Positions 54,514 to 64,000 of a stretch of DNA of 64,000 nt are shown one piece after another. The notes below the pieces were generated by a model. The model saw only the letters and a list, made by a program, of their open reading frames with translations, was not told the DNA's origin and did not search any database. Position 1 is the stretch's first letter. Each line of letters begins with the position of its first letter. The stretch is from Aristolochia californica. Its lineage: Eukaryota; Streptophyta; Magnoliopsida; Piperales; Aristolochiaceae. Made by a program: the position numbers and the translations under genes. The stretch spans positions 9,083,955-9,147,954 of the forward strand of contig JARWKL010000012.1 of assembly GCA_029961685.1 (NCBI GenBank), given 5' to 3'.

Positions 54514-55055
54514 TGTTGATTTTCAGGACTCCAAGGATTTAGCTCATGGAGAAAAAGAGAAAGACACCCATTGGGAGAAGACTAGAGGAAGAAGAGGTTA
54601 TGGACTTGATATCCTAACCCTTCCTCTGAAGCTCAATTTATAGATTAATCAAACTATAGTATTATAATTATGCCCCTGGAACTTAAACCTAATTACATGG
54701 ATTATGATTATCCAAATCTACGTAAATCAAGGCAAGATAATTCAATTATATTAATCTCAGAAGATTTGCCAAATCTTCCAACTCATGTGAGATTCCTGCT
54801 CGTGCCAAATCTTCCAACTCATGTGATAAAGATTCCAACTCGTGTGATGACTCATCATGCCACCTCACGGGACCATGGTGAGTCCCACCTGCTCTTGTGA
54901 TCATGGTGGGTTCATATCTTATGGGCTTGGGCTTATCTTCCAACACTTTTGGATATGTGGGCCTTCCTTGGTCGTGTGGGCTTGAGCCCATCTTCCAACA
55001 CTCTTAGATTTGTGGATCTTCCTTGGTCGAGTGGGCTTGGGCCCATCTTCAAACA
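54514..55055 (-). repeat. 5' LTR of the complete LARD-type element
   Basis: 542 bp, tgttgattttcagg...cttcaaaca. Compared with the 3' LTR it carries a short internal duplication of the ccaaatcttccaactcatgtga segment (54767-54825). Confidence 0.85.
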
Positions 55056-55314
55056 AATTACCATCATGCCACCACAACCATAGGATTGAGGGATTTGCCA
55101 TGAGGAAGCAGAGGATCTAGTGGTGAGATTGTGGGATTTCTCTCCAATATTTTTAGACTAGCACAAAGATTGATGCACCGGTAACTATCTTGGAAGCTAT
55201 TTCTCCAAGTATTTTAATGGACATTTTCTTTGGTCATTTGACTCTAGTCTCTCCATATTTTTGTTTCAATTAATTAATTTCTTCCCATCAATCATGTATT
55301 GTTAAGTTTTGTGC

Positions 55315-55742
55315 AACAGGAGGAGATCAAATTCATGGTTGAAAGTGATGGTACTGCAAAAGAAATCCTCATTAGTGCATTGACTTCATGCAGTCTGGTG
55401 TGAAATGTGTGTTCAATTGGTTGGGAGTATGACTATGGCTACAAGAGATTCACTGATGATCCAAACTACAAAATCTTTCTTAAGAGCTTGAAAGCTGGTG
55501 GCGTGGCCCTAAATTAATGTGAGCAATTTAGCTACTGATGTCTATCCAATTAATGTTACCACTCCAAAAATGTGCCCCCTTATTGTTTTATATCATTTGG
55601 ACTTGTCATAAGTTCATTTTAGTGATGTTGTTGTAATTTGGAGTTGATAACAGGTCTTCTTAAAGGACCCTTGGTGGAATCCAGCAGTGGAGCAACAAGC
55701 TCAAGATCGAATTCATAGGATAGGACAGTATAAGCCCATGAG
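55315..55742 (+). pseudogene. RAD16/RAD5-type SNF2 helicase fragment with an intron
   Basis: These proteins are SWI2/SNF2 ATPases used in DNA repair. After an acceptor-like caacag (55314-55319) the plus strand reads EEIKFMVESDGTAKEIL, then out of frame SGVKCVQLVGSMT, then FTDDPNYKIFLKSLKAGGVALN. A donor-like gtgagc (about 55519) and an acceptor tgataacag (about 55643-55651) flank an intron, and [29 protein letters not shown] follows: helicase motifs V and VI with the QxxxRxHRxGQ signature (split here into short quotes: [20 protein letters not shown]). Frameshifts and a deletion between the blocks make it a pseudogene. The intron shows it was copied as genomic DNA. Confidence 0.8.
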
Positions 55743-56572
55743 GGCCTATTATGCACCAAAGGGGTCTATGTTTCTAAACATGATAGAGTTTGATGAGAAT
55801 TGTAAGATAGAGAAAAAAGAAAAGTTTACTAAAGTGGGCTAGTCTTCAACCCTTCATTCCTTAGGGTTCTTTTCTTCAAACAACACACTTAACACTATTT
55901 ATAATAGTCTTGGTACAAAAATTCGCAAACACCTTTTAGGGTATATTTAGAACATAAACATAACTTATGACATGAATATAAAGTAAAACACTATTTTCTC
56001 AACAAATGATTTTCCAAGTGTAGGCTCTATTGTGCTTGGATTGGGAAAATAACCACTAGATATTCAATATCATGCAATACCCCTTTTTTCAAAAGTTCGA
56101 TCAATTTAACTCAAAGGATGACTTTCTCTACACACCTACTTTTTTTCATTTCTTCTTTGTTTCTTTTTATTGGGGTTATGCTTGCTTGTTGTGACGAACC
56201 TTCCTGCCTGCTAGGTTGTTTGGACAATGTGCTTTCAGGCATGAGTTGTTACCTTCCACTTTTTTATGGGTCACTCAATTGGTCATGTACTGGTCAAATG
56301 AGTATGCTGCCAAAACAATTGTGGGTTTTATGAGTTGCAAAGCATTCTTATGCACTTTACTACCAACTTTAGCGTTTTTATCCTCAAATGATCTCAGTGG
56401 GGATCTTGCGCCTACAATTTCTTCTTCCCCTCCCTATTTTTATCTCTCTCTTCTTCCTTCCTCTCTTCCGCCTTGTTGTGTCAGCTCACTACTCTCATGC
56501 TATGGTGTTGCTGACCATTGACTCTTACCTCTAACCACTGCTATTCAATTCCTACTACTGCCCATTTCCTCT
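55743..56572. other. No recognised gene
   Basis: Similarity to the helicase stops after GQYKPM. Two overlapping plus frames at 56118-56521 (FGQCAFRHELLPSTFLW) are unknown to me. Confidence 0.35.
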
Positions 56573-57070
56573 TGTTGACCATAGGTTTACTCTCACATTA
56601 CTTTTGATGATAACAAAACTTAATTGAGCTAATAAATTGCAAATCTTGTATTTCAGATACTTAATCTTCAAAAGCATCTCAAGGTCTAAAACATCAAAGC
56701 CAAAATTAAGACTTCAAGCACAAAATGGAGAACATCTCTTAAAGAAGCACCCACAAGGAAGAAATCAAGTGAAGACTCGAGTTCAAGCATCAAAGATATA
56801 AGTTTAAACTTAGTCAATTTATGTAAGAGAGTATTTTAATTCCTATTCCTTATTTACTTGTCAAGATCAGAGCTTTAGGATATTAAATTGCATAGACATG
56901 TTTAGAATCATCATGCATATAATTTAGAAACATGTTAAACCACTTATAGAGAAATTCACATGCTTTATAACTATATACTTTTATATATGGCATTGGAATG
57001 ATCGATCAGTCACTGACTATGATCGATCATCCAAAATTGTGCAGACCAGAAATATAAAGTATGATGAATC
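56573..57070 (+). repeat. SIRE-like LTR (5' part)
   Basis: Starts tgttgacc; shares ttttgatgataacaaaac, tttcagatac, ctcaaggtctaaa and agaagcacccacaagg with the reverse complement of 34100-34334. Towards 57000 it holds repeated gatcgatca(t/g) motifs, which reappear after 62776, so the two flanks belong to one element. Confidence 0.6.
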
Positions 57071-57304
57071 TGTTGGGAAATAGACACCATAATTCTAAAC
57101 TAATGAGAGCAATAATAATAATCGCGGAAGAAGAAAAAAGCAAGCACGAAGAACACAATAAGATTTATACAAGTTCGCCTCAAGGTGAGACTATGTCCTA
57201 TCTTCCACCGCTGTAGTAATCCAATATAAAGATGAAATAGTTTACAAGAGAAATCACACTCACTTATAGGTGTTTTTCTCTAACTTCTCTTGGCCGCAAA
57301 TGAT
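57071..57304 (-). repeat. Family C LTR, minus orientation, left half
   Basis: Starts tgttgggaaatagac and runs like the solo LTR at 45767 up to the middle, where copia F2 begins (57305). The right half is 62540-62775. Confidence 0.8.
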
Positions 57305-58112
57305 TATTAAGTTGTGGAGCCTAATTAACATCTTACCCTTTGGCGTGGATCAACCTTCTCGGTAAGGTCACCATGGGGGTTGGAAGGGGGGCAGGGATGT
57401 TAAGTACCTAGCCAATACTACCCAGAGATCAGGTTGTTAGGTAGCGAAAAATCAAGCACTTAACCCAGGACCACAATAATACTTCCACAGTTACGAACCG
57501 ACGCCCATGGTGGCCCACTCTAGCGACATCGGTCTGCTTTGTCATTCTTACCATGTCAGACTTCTAGGTCGCTCCCTCTAGGTCGCCCCCCTCTGGGCTT
57601 CAAACTCGCAACGTGGTGCCCGCTCTGATACCAAATGTTAAGCACCTAACCAATACTACCCAAAAGACCGGCCTGTTAGGTAGCGGAAAGCAAAACAGTT
57701 AACCCAGGACCACAACAAGGGAGCCCTCGGCGGGTCCACGATATATTGATTGATGTGTCATTAAGGGTGGTGTGGGGATTTCACACTTGTAATCAAGTTC
57801 CCCTAATTTTCTCTTTATGTATGGGGGCGTCGTTGTTAGGGTTTTATCACCTTGAATAGTATCATCATCCTAAGCAACATCTGGAGTTGCATCCCGAGAC
57901 GTTGGAGAAAAACACATGTAAGTGTGTGCATTTTCTCTTGTAAACTATTTCATCTTTATAGTGGATTACTTCTGTAGTGGAAGACGGGACGTAGTCTCGC
58001 CCTGAGGCGAACCTGTATAAATCTTTTTTGTTCTCGTGGTTGCTTTTACTTTCTTCCATGATTATTATTATTGCTCTCGTTAGTATGGAATTTGTGTGTC
58101 GAATTCTTAACA
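57305..58112 (+). repeat. 5' LTR of F2, interrupted by a TRIM
   Basis: tattaagttgtgg (TG decayed to TA)...ttcttaaca. Without 57398-57722 it is 483 bp and matches the 3' LTR. Confidence 0.85.
57398..57717 (-). mobile_element. TRIM (terminal-repeat retrotransposon in miniature), complete
   Basis: 320 bp with LTRs of 81 and 82 bp (57398-57478, 57636-57717; tgttaag-acctaaccaatactaccc ... ccacaaca), perfect target duplication aggga (57393-57397, 57718-57722) and primer-binding site TGGTATCAGAGCGG on the minus strand (57620-57633). The 157-bp internal part is non-coding. The LTRs differ by several transitions, mostly C/T. Confidence 0.92.
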
Positions 58113-58114
58113 AG

Positions 58115-58126
58115 TGGTATCAGAGC
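58115..58126 (+). promoter_or_regulatory. Primer-binding site of F2
   Basis: TGGTATCAGAGC two bases after the LTR; initiator tRNA-Met type. Confidence 0.9.
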
Positions 58127-58147
58127 TTTGGTTCACGATTGATAGCA

Positions 58148-58930
58148 ATGGCTGGCAGAGAAGGATCAACACTTGGAATCAACAAATTTGATGGTATGGA
58201 TTTTGCGTTCTGGAGGATGCAGATCGAAGACTATCTTTACAGTAAAAAGCTTCACACACCACTTCGAGATATGAAACTAACAGGTATGAAAGATGATGAG
58301 TCAAATTTCCTCGGTAGACAGCTATTGGGAGTAGTCCTGGTAAAAATGTCGAAGAATGTTGATCACAACTTGGAGTCAGAGAAAACCACAACAGGGATGA
58401 TGAAGATTCTATTCGACATGTATGAGAAGCCTTCCACAAATAATAAGGTACATATCATGAAAAAACTCTTCAATTTAAAGATGACAAAAAATACATCAGT
58501 GGCATCAAATTTGAATGAGTTGAGCATGATTTTCAATCAATTGACCTCCATTTAAATTAAATTTGATGATGAGGTTCATGCTTTAATTCTTTTGGCGTCT
58601 TGGCCAAATTATTGGGAGCCTATGGGGGTTGCAGTCAACAATTTCATAGGCAATTAGGGATACCATTCTTGCGGAGGAAGTTCATAGAAAGGACTTTAGA
58701 GAATCGTCAACATCTAATTCTGCCCTAAATGTCGATACTAAGGGTAGGAACTTCGAGAGGAATTCAAACAAGGGCAATGGTAGAGGGATGTCAAGGAATG
58801 GTAGAAGCAACTCCAAATTTGGAAGGAATGTGAAATCTTGGAATTGTGGCAACTCTGGTCACATAAAGAAGAACTACAGAGGACCGAAGAAGGATGAAAA
58901 GAAATACGATGTTGCAAATGCGGTGACTGA
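58148..58930 (+). pseudogene. Gag of F2
   Basis: ATG at 58148 (MAGREGSTLGINKFDGMDFAF). KILFDMYEKPSTNNKVHIMKKLF and NELSMIFNQL follow; a stop at 58553 and a deletion near 58655 break it. The knuckle reads SWNCGNSGHIKKNYR: first and last Cys are Ser and Asn. Confidence 0.82.
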
Positions 58931-59275
58931 AGAGGCACAAGATGCTTTACTCTTGTTGGTTGATAGCCCTATTGACTCTTGGGTGTTAGATTCAGGAGCT
59001 TATTTTCACACCACCGCACATCATGAGATCATGGAGAATTATGTTGTTGGAGATCATGGGAAGGTGTATCTTGCTGATGGAGAACCTTTGGATATTGTCG
59101 GTATTGGTAATGTCGGTTTGAGGATGTCAAATGGGTAAATGTGGAAAATTAACAAGGTGAGACATGTACCAAAATTGATGCATAATTTGATCTTAGTAGG
59201 GAAACTTGATGATGAAGATCATAATGTAACTTTTAATGGTGTTTCCTGGAAAGTCACTAAGGGAATCATGGTTGG
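58931..59275 (+). pseudogene. Protease region of F2
   Basis: SWVLDSGAYFHTTAH (active-site DSGA), then GEPLDIVGIGNVGLRMSNG and a TAA at 59136-59138; the domain end HVPKLMHNLI is out of the open frame. Confidence 0.8.
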
Positions 59276-60360
59276 TTGTTGCATGAGGAGTTAAAATTGG
59301 AACTTTTTTACAACACTTCTAGTTACAGAGACACGACTGCAGTTGTTGATGCTGTTACTATTTCTGATTTGTGGCATTATAGGCTTGGTCACATGAGTGA
59401 GAAAGGAATGAAAGTGCTTCAGTCCAAAGGGAAACTAGCAGGGTTGAAAACTATAAACAACAATTTGTGTGAGGGCAGTATTTTCAGTGTGCAAAAAAGG
59501 GTTAGCTTTTCTAAGGTTGGAAATGAGCAAAAGACAGCAAAATTGGGGTTGGTTCACGCTGATGTGTGGGGGCCTTCAACTGCTACATCCATTGGTGGTT
59601 CTAATTACTATGTGACATTTATTGATGATGCAAGCAGAAAGGTATGGGTTTATTTCCTGAAAATGAAATCTGATGTCTTTGATACATTCAAGAAATGGAG
59701 AGCAAGAGCAACGGTTGAGAATGTGACAGATTTAAAGGTGAAGTGCTTGCTGTCAGACAATGGGGGAGAATACTTAGATGATGATTTCAAGCGGTACTGT
59801 CCAGATAATGGAATCAAGATGAAGAAGGCTCTTTCTGGAAAACCTCAACAGAATGGTGTGGCTTAAAAGATGAACATGACTTTGAACGAGCGTACTAGAA
59901 GCATGAGATTACATGTGGGATTGCCAAAGATGTTTTGATATGAGGCTATAAGCACCGCTACCTATTTGATAGACAGAGGTCCTTCAACACCATTGGATTG
60001 TAAAATACTAGAAGAGTTTTGGAGCGACAAATAGGTAAACCCTTCTTTCTTGAAAGTTTTTGGTTATGTTTCCTATATTCATATTTTTTATACTACTAGA
60101 AATAAACTTGAGGCTAAATCTAAGATATGTTTCTTTATTGGCTATGGTAGTATCGAGTTTGGTTATCGCTTCTAGGATAACCAAAGTTGTAAGGTTATCA
60201 TGAGTAAGGACATGATCTTCAATGAAGGTGCTTTTTATAAAGACAGGTTGAGAACATAGTCTGAGAGCACAAGTGATGAAGCCAAGAAGTCTGAAATGAT
60301 TCGGTTGAGAGATCTTTCAACTATTGAGATGGAGAATATTGCTCAGGAAGACTAGGAAAA
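59276..60360 (+). pseudogene. Integrase of F2, catalytic Glu codon replaced by stop
   Basis: Frame 59276-59866: LWHYRLGHMSEKGM (zinc-binding His pair), VHADVWGPS (D), YYVTFIDDASRKVWVYF, LLSDNGGEYLDD (D), GKPQQNGVA then TAA at 59863-59866 in place of the Glu codon, followed by KMN. The Cys pair is damaged (CEGSIFSV). The C-terminal part (60000-60360) has further stops. Confidence 0.82.
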
Positions 60361-60391
60361 CATACCACCAGAAGTAAATCAAAACATTCCT

Positions 60392-61330
60392 GTGACTGAA
60401 CTCAGGAGATCTGCCAGAACTAGTAGACCTCCGTTGAGGTACTCCCCTGTACTGAATTATATTTTATTGACTGATAAAGGTGAACCAGAGAGTTATGAGG
60501 AAGCGTGCAAATTGATGAATCAACCTAGTGGGAGTTGGCCATGTAGGATGAGATGGATACACTACTATCCAATCAGATATGGCAGTTGACCGAGTTACCA
60601 AAAGATAAGAAGGTCTTGCAGAACAAATCGGTGTACCGAATAAAACATGAACATGATGGCAACAAGCGGTACAAGGCAAGACTAGTGGTAAAGGGCTTTC
60701 AACAAAAAAAGGCATTGACTACACTGAGATTTTCCCTCCAATAATGAACTTGACTACTATTAGAATAGTGCTTGGACTAGTGGCAGATGAAGACTTGCAC
60801 TTAGAGCAGTTGGATGTAAAAACAACCTTTCTTCATGGTGATTTGGAGGAAGAAATTTATATGATGCAACCATAGGGTTTCAAAGCATAGGGAATAAGAG
60901 CTTGTATATTCTTAAACAAGCTCTAAGACAATGGTATAAGAAGTTTGAAAACTTTATGAGTTGTAATGGTTTCTTGAGGTGTCAAGCAGATCATTGTTGT
61001 TATGTGAAGAAGCTTGATAACTCCAACATAATTCTACTGCTATATGTTGATGACATGTTGATAGCAAGTGCTTGAAAACATGAAATAGATAAGTTGAAAA
61101 GGGAGTTGCCCAAGAAGTTTGCAATGAAGGATTTGGGCATTGCAAAACAAATCCTTGGGATGAGGATTACTAGGGACTTTGATGTCTTAAAATTGTCACA
61201 AGAAGAATATGTGAAGAAGGTATTGAGCAGATTCAACATGAATGATGCAAAACCAGTAAGTACTCCTTTGACTAGTCACTTTAAGATATCTAAGGAGTAG
61301 TCACCTTCTGTAGAGCAGGAGCGAGCCAAC
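60392..61330 (+). pseudogene. Reverse transcriptase of F2
   Basis: ELRRSARTSRPPLRYSPVLNY, NQIWQLTELPKDKK, RYKARLVVKGFQQK, QLDVKTTFLHGDLEEEIYM; the palm motif LLLYVDDMLIAS (about 61039-61074) is complete. AMKDLGIAKQILGMRI and LSQEEYVKKVL-RFNM follow. Stops and a shift at 60540-60550, 60700, 60870 and 61074. Confidence 0.83.
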
Positions 61331-61399
61331 ATGGCCGATGTGCTTTATGCTTCTGCTATTTGCTGTCTCATGTACATGGTGTGAACTAGTCCAAACATA

Positions 61400-61985
61400 G
61401 CTCATGCAGTGGGAGTTGTGAGCAGATATATGAGTAATCCAAGTAAGCAACATTGGGAAGCAGTGAAGTGGATTCTCAGGTATTTGAGAGGCACTACAGA
61501 CTCAACCTTATGTTTCAGAAAGTCAGACTTGGGATTACAGGGTCATGTACATGATGACATTGCAGGAAGAGTACCACTAGATATGTATGCACATTGGGTG
61601 ATACAAAAATTACCTAGGTCTCTAAGTTGCAGAAGATAGTTTTTCTTTCCACTACTGAGGTAGAATATATCATCGTGACTAAAGCCAACAAAGAGAAGGT
61701 ATGGCTACAGTCTTTCTGGGAGGAATTAGGTCTCGAGTATGGGAAGAATGTGTTGTATTGTGACAGTCAGAGTGTTATTCATTTAACAAAGAATCTTGTT
61801 TATCATGCCAGAACAAAGCACATATAGGTGCGTTATGGCTTCATTAGATTGGCTTTAGAGGATAGAGTCTTCACACTTTAGAAGATTTAAGGAAGTCAGA
61901 ATCTGGCTGATATGCTGACAAAGACTATTACGATTGAGAAACTAGAGTTGTGTACAACTTCATTTGGACTTCTCTTAAAGGATTG
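61400..61985 (+). pseudogene. RNase H of F2
   Basis: VGVVSRYMSNPSKQHWEAVKWILRYLRGT, LSTTEVEYI, VLYCDSQSVIHLTKNLVYHARTKHI (stop), then NLADMLTKTI and KLELC. Typical order. Frame changes near 61620 and 61826. Confidence 0.82.
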
Positions 61986-62044
61986 AGAAGTTATTGCCAC
62001 TACAGAGGAGATATTAATAATGGATTAGTCTCCAAGTGGGAGAT

Positions 62045-62534
62045 TGTTAAGTTGTGGACCCCAATTAACACCTTTCCCTCTAGCATGGATTGACCTTCGA
62101 GGTAAGGTCGCATGGGGGTTGGAAGGGGTCTGGGAGCCCCCCTCCTGAGGGTTCAGGGGCACGATATATTGATTACTGTGTCATTAAGGGTATTGTGGGG
62201 ATTTTATACTTGTAATCCGGTTGCCCTAATTTTCTCTTATATATGGGGGCGCCATTGTTAGGGTTTTATCCCCTTGACGAGTATAATCATCCCGAGTAGC
62301 ATCTAGAGTTGCATCCCGAGAGGTTAGAGAAAAATACCCGTAAGTGTGTGTGATTTTTCTTGTAAACAATTTCATCTTTATAATGGATTACTGCAGCAAT
62401 AGAGGACAGGATTTAGTCACACCTTGAGACGAACCTGTATAAATCTTGTTTGTTCTCGTACTTGCTTTTCCTTTCTTCTATGATTATTATTATTACTCTT
62501 GTTAGTTTGGAATTAGGGCATCTTATTCCTAACA
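62045..62534 (+). repeat. 3' LTR of F2
   Basis: 490 bp, tgttaagttgtggacc...ttcctaaca, preceded by the polypurine tract ccaagtgggagat. Confidence 0.87.
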
Positions 62535-62539
62535 CTGAT

Positions 62540-62775
62540 GATTTTTCTCTGGGTGATTAAAACTCTAACAATGGCGCCCAAAATATCAAGAGAAAATTAG
62601 GGTAACCAGATTACATGTGTGAAATCCTCAAACTACCCTTAATGAGATACTAAATATATCATGGATTTGTTAGGGGCTTCCCACCCCCTTTCCATCCCAC
62701 ACGACGACCTTACCGCTAAGGTTTATCCGTGTACCGACTCAACATAAGGCGTTAATTAGGCTCCACAACTTAACA
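62540..62775 (-). repeat. Family C LTR, minus orientation, right half
   Basis: Continues 57071-57304: gattaaaactctaacaatggcgccc... to ctccacaacttaaca. Together the halves form one solo LTR with its own flanks inside a SIRE-like element. Confidence 0.8.
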
Positions 62776-63535
62776 AGATCAACCATATCAGATTGATCAA
62801 TCATCCAGGACATGGCCATTTTATGCTGTAACGCGTGATCGATCATCCTATTGAGATTGATCAGTCATAGCTGTCCAGACAAGCAAAATTAACATGGAAT
62901 GATCGATCATCCCTCCAGATTGATTGAGTACAATTTGTTTGGGTGCAAACATAGACGAGTCTTGGTTATGGCATAAGTGTCTAGGACATATAAGAATCAC
63001 TCCTTCAACAAATTGGCAAAGAAAAACTTAGTGAGGGGACTAACAAATCAGAAATTCATTAGGGAAAAACCTTGTGATGCTTGCCAACTTGGAAAGCAAC
63101 ACAAATTCTTTTCAATCCAAAAACCATCCCTACCATTCGACATTTTCAACTAATCCACATGGATATACGTGGACCTACACGTACCTTAAGCTTAAATGGA
63201 TAGCGTCTCACCCTAGTGGTTATGGATGGCTATTCTAGGTTCACATGGATAGATTTCCTAGCAAAGAAGGATGACACATTTTCAACCTTTGCAATATTAT
63301 GTGAAAAAATACAAAAGGAACAAGGTTGTGGCATGGTTAAAATTATGAGTCACCATGGAGGAGAATTTGAGAGGAGAATTTGAGATTTCTTACTTCGAGG
63401 ACTCTTCTACTCAACAAGGTATAAACCATACCTTTTTCGTCCCCTTGAACTCAACAAAATGGTGTTGTTGAGAGAAAGAATAGGACACTAACTAAAATGG
63501 AAATAACTATTTTATATGTATATAACTTGCCTTAT
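62776..63535 (+). pseudogene. SIRE-like copia integrase relic
   Basis: gatcgatca-rich start, then SWLWHKCLGH, KLVRGLTNQKF, KPCDACQLGKQHK (zinc-binding Cys pair), MDIRGPTRTLSLNG (D), VVMDGYSRFTWIDFLAKKDD, MSHHGGEFE (second Asp is His) and, after a shift, QQNGVVERKNRTL-like sequence (tcaacaaaatggtg, gagagaaag). Gag and protease are missing between the LTR at 56573 and this point. Confidence 0.7.
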
Positions 63536-64000
63536 AAATTATGTCCTGAAGCAGTAAATACAACTTGCTACATTGTAAACTGTGAGTTGTGAACAAAAGT
63601 TTGAAGTTGGTTCTGAATGGAAAAGCGATGAGCCAAAGCACTGGAAGAGAGACACCGGGTTTCCTCAATTGCGTCTAGGCTAGCAAGTTGGTTGAGCAGA
63701 GAGCTCTTTTCATCGATCTACTAAGACCGACACCCCAAGGACTAGGATTTGAGGTGCTACTTGAAAACCTTGAGCTTTTGAGGGTGGTGCGAGCCAAGAG
63801 GCCCATGAACATTGAAGTCACTCCGACCATTTGAAACCACTATGGAAAGATACTATGACTGAGCCACAAGTTGGCAAAAAATATGTGGAGGGGCCCTAAC
63901 TACCGAAATTAGAGTCGACCATGATGGGCCATGAACAGAGAGCGTGCACCCAAGAACTCTACCAGTCACATTGTCATAAAGCAACAACCATTCTTCATAA
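63536..64000. other. No recognised gene
   Basis: Follows the SIRE-like integrase at a point where integrase C-terminal sequence would be expected; I recognise only CKL-like traces up to about 63590. Confidence 0.35.

Larger units (their letters stand above)
51568..55055 (-). mobile_element. Complete non-coding LTR retrotransposon (LARD-type)
   Basis: 3488 bp: LTRs 51568-52067 and 54514-55055, polypurine tract TTGAGGGGGAG (minus) at 52068-52079, primer-binding site TGGTATCA (54506-54513). Flanks attta (51563-51567) and aatta (55056-55060) agree in four of five bases. The 2.4-kb internal region has only short frames and no retroviral domain, but it is shared with the element at 25228. Confidence 0.82.
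57305..62534 (+). mobile_element. Copia F2 (Tork-like), full length, decayed
   Basis: 5' LTR 57305-58112 (enlarged by a TRIM), primer-binding site 58115-58126, gag, protease, integrase, RT, RNase H, polypurine tract about 62031-62044, 3' LTR 62045-62534. Flanks atgat (57300-57304) and ctgat (62535-62539) agree in four of five. It is inserted in a minus-strand LTR of its own family. Stops, lost knuckle Cys residues and loss of the integrase Glu make it inactive, although the RT keeps YVDD. Confidence 0.87.

Overview
This window is nuclear DNA from a flowering plant with a repeat-rich genome. It carries plant LTR-retrotransposon lineages primed by initiator tRNA-Met, LINE RNase H remnants, TATA-containing LTRs, and the first exon of a plant-type eIF4E gene. 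A run of 100 Ns (27228-27327) marks it as a draft scaffold. I see no bacterial-style operons, CRISPR arrays, tRNA or rRNA genes. At least three quarters is retrotransposon sequence, much of it nested.

Layout. 1-11058: two Ty3/gypsy chromoviruses of one family on the minus strand. Element A (68-6232) is inserted inside the pol gene of element B, and B itself sits in a fragment of another LTR (11059-11341). 12000-12815: antisense copia gag relic. 13415-19261: full-length copia element with perfect 5-bp target duplications. 19571-21825: tandem array of a deleted copia (LTR, leader, integrase scrap, twice). 21826-25227: decayed gypsy and copia gag pieces and LTRs. 25228-27227: non-coding LTR element running into the gap. 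27819-29435: old copia fragments, one split by a solo LTR. 32575-32843: eIF4E exon 1 (minus strand), the only gene-like host sequence that looks undamaged. 35788-39523: tandem LTRs plus a 3'-truncated Tork-like copia. 40315-44763: a non-autonomous chromovirus derivative carrying an intron-less piece of a host 3-ketoacyl-CoA thiolase, inserted into a LINE RNase H sequence. 45767-46273: solo LTR. 47191-47600: LINE 3' end. 48055-50512: a pair of inverted ~650-bp homologous segments. 51568-55055: complete non-coding LTR (LARD-type) element. 55315-55742: RAD16-like SNF2 helicase pseudogene. 56573-63535: four-level nest (SIRE-like copia > minus-strand solo LTR > copia F2 > 320-bp TRIM).

No intact autonomous element is present. 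Every coding element carries stops, frameshifts or lost catalytic residues. Several elements nevertheless keep clean LTR, primer-binding-site and target-duplication boundaries, so the order of insertions can be read. The points most worth following up are the thiolase-bearing element, the complete TRIM in its nest, the LARD family whose LTR resembles that of the copia at 13.4 kb, the TCP-type motifs repeated in their U3 regions, the inverted leader-like pair near 48-50 kb, and the apparently orphaned eIF4E exon.
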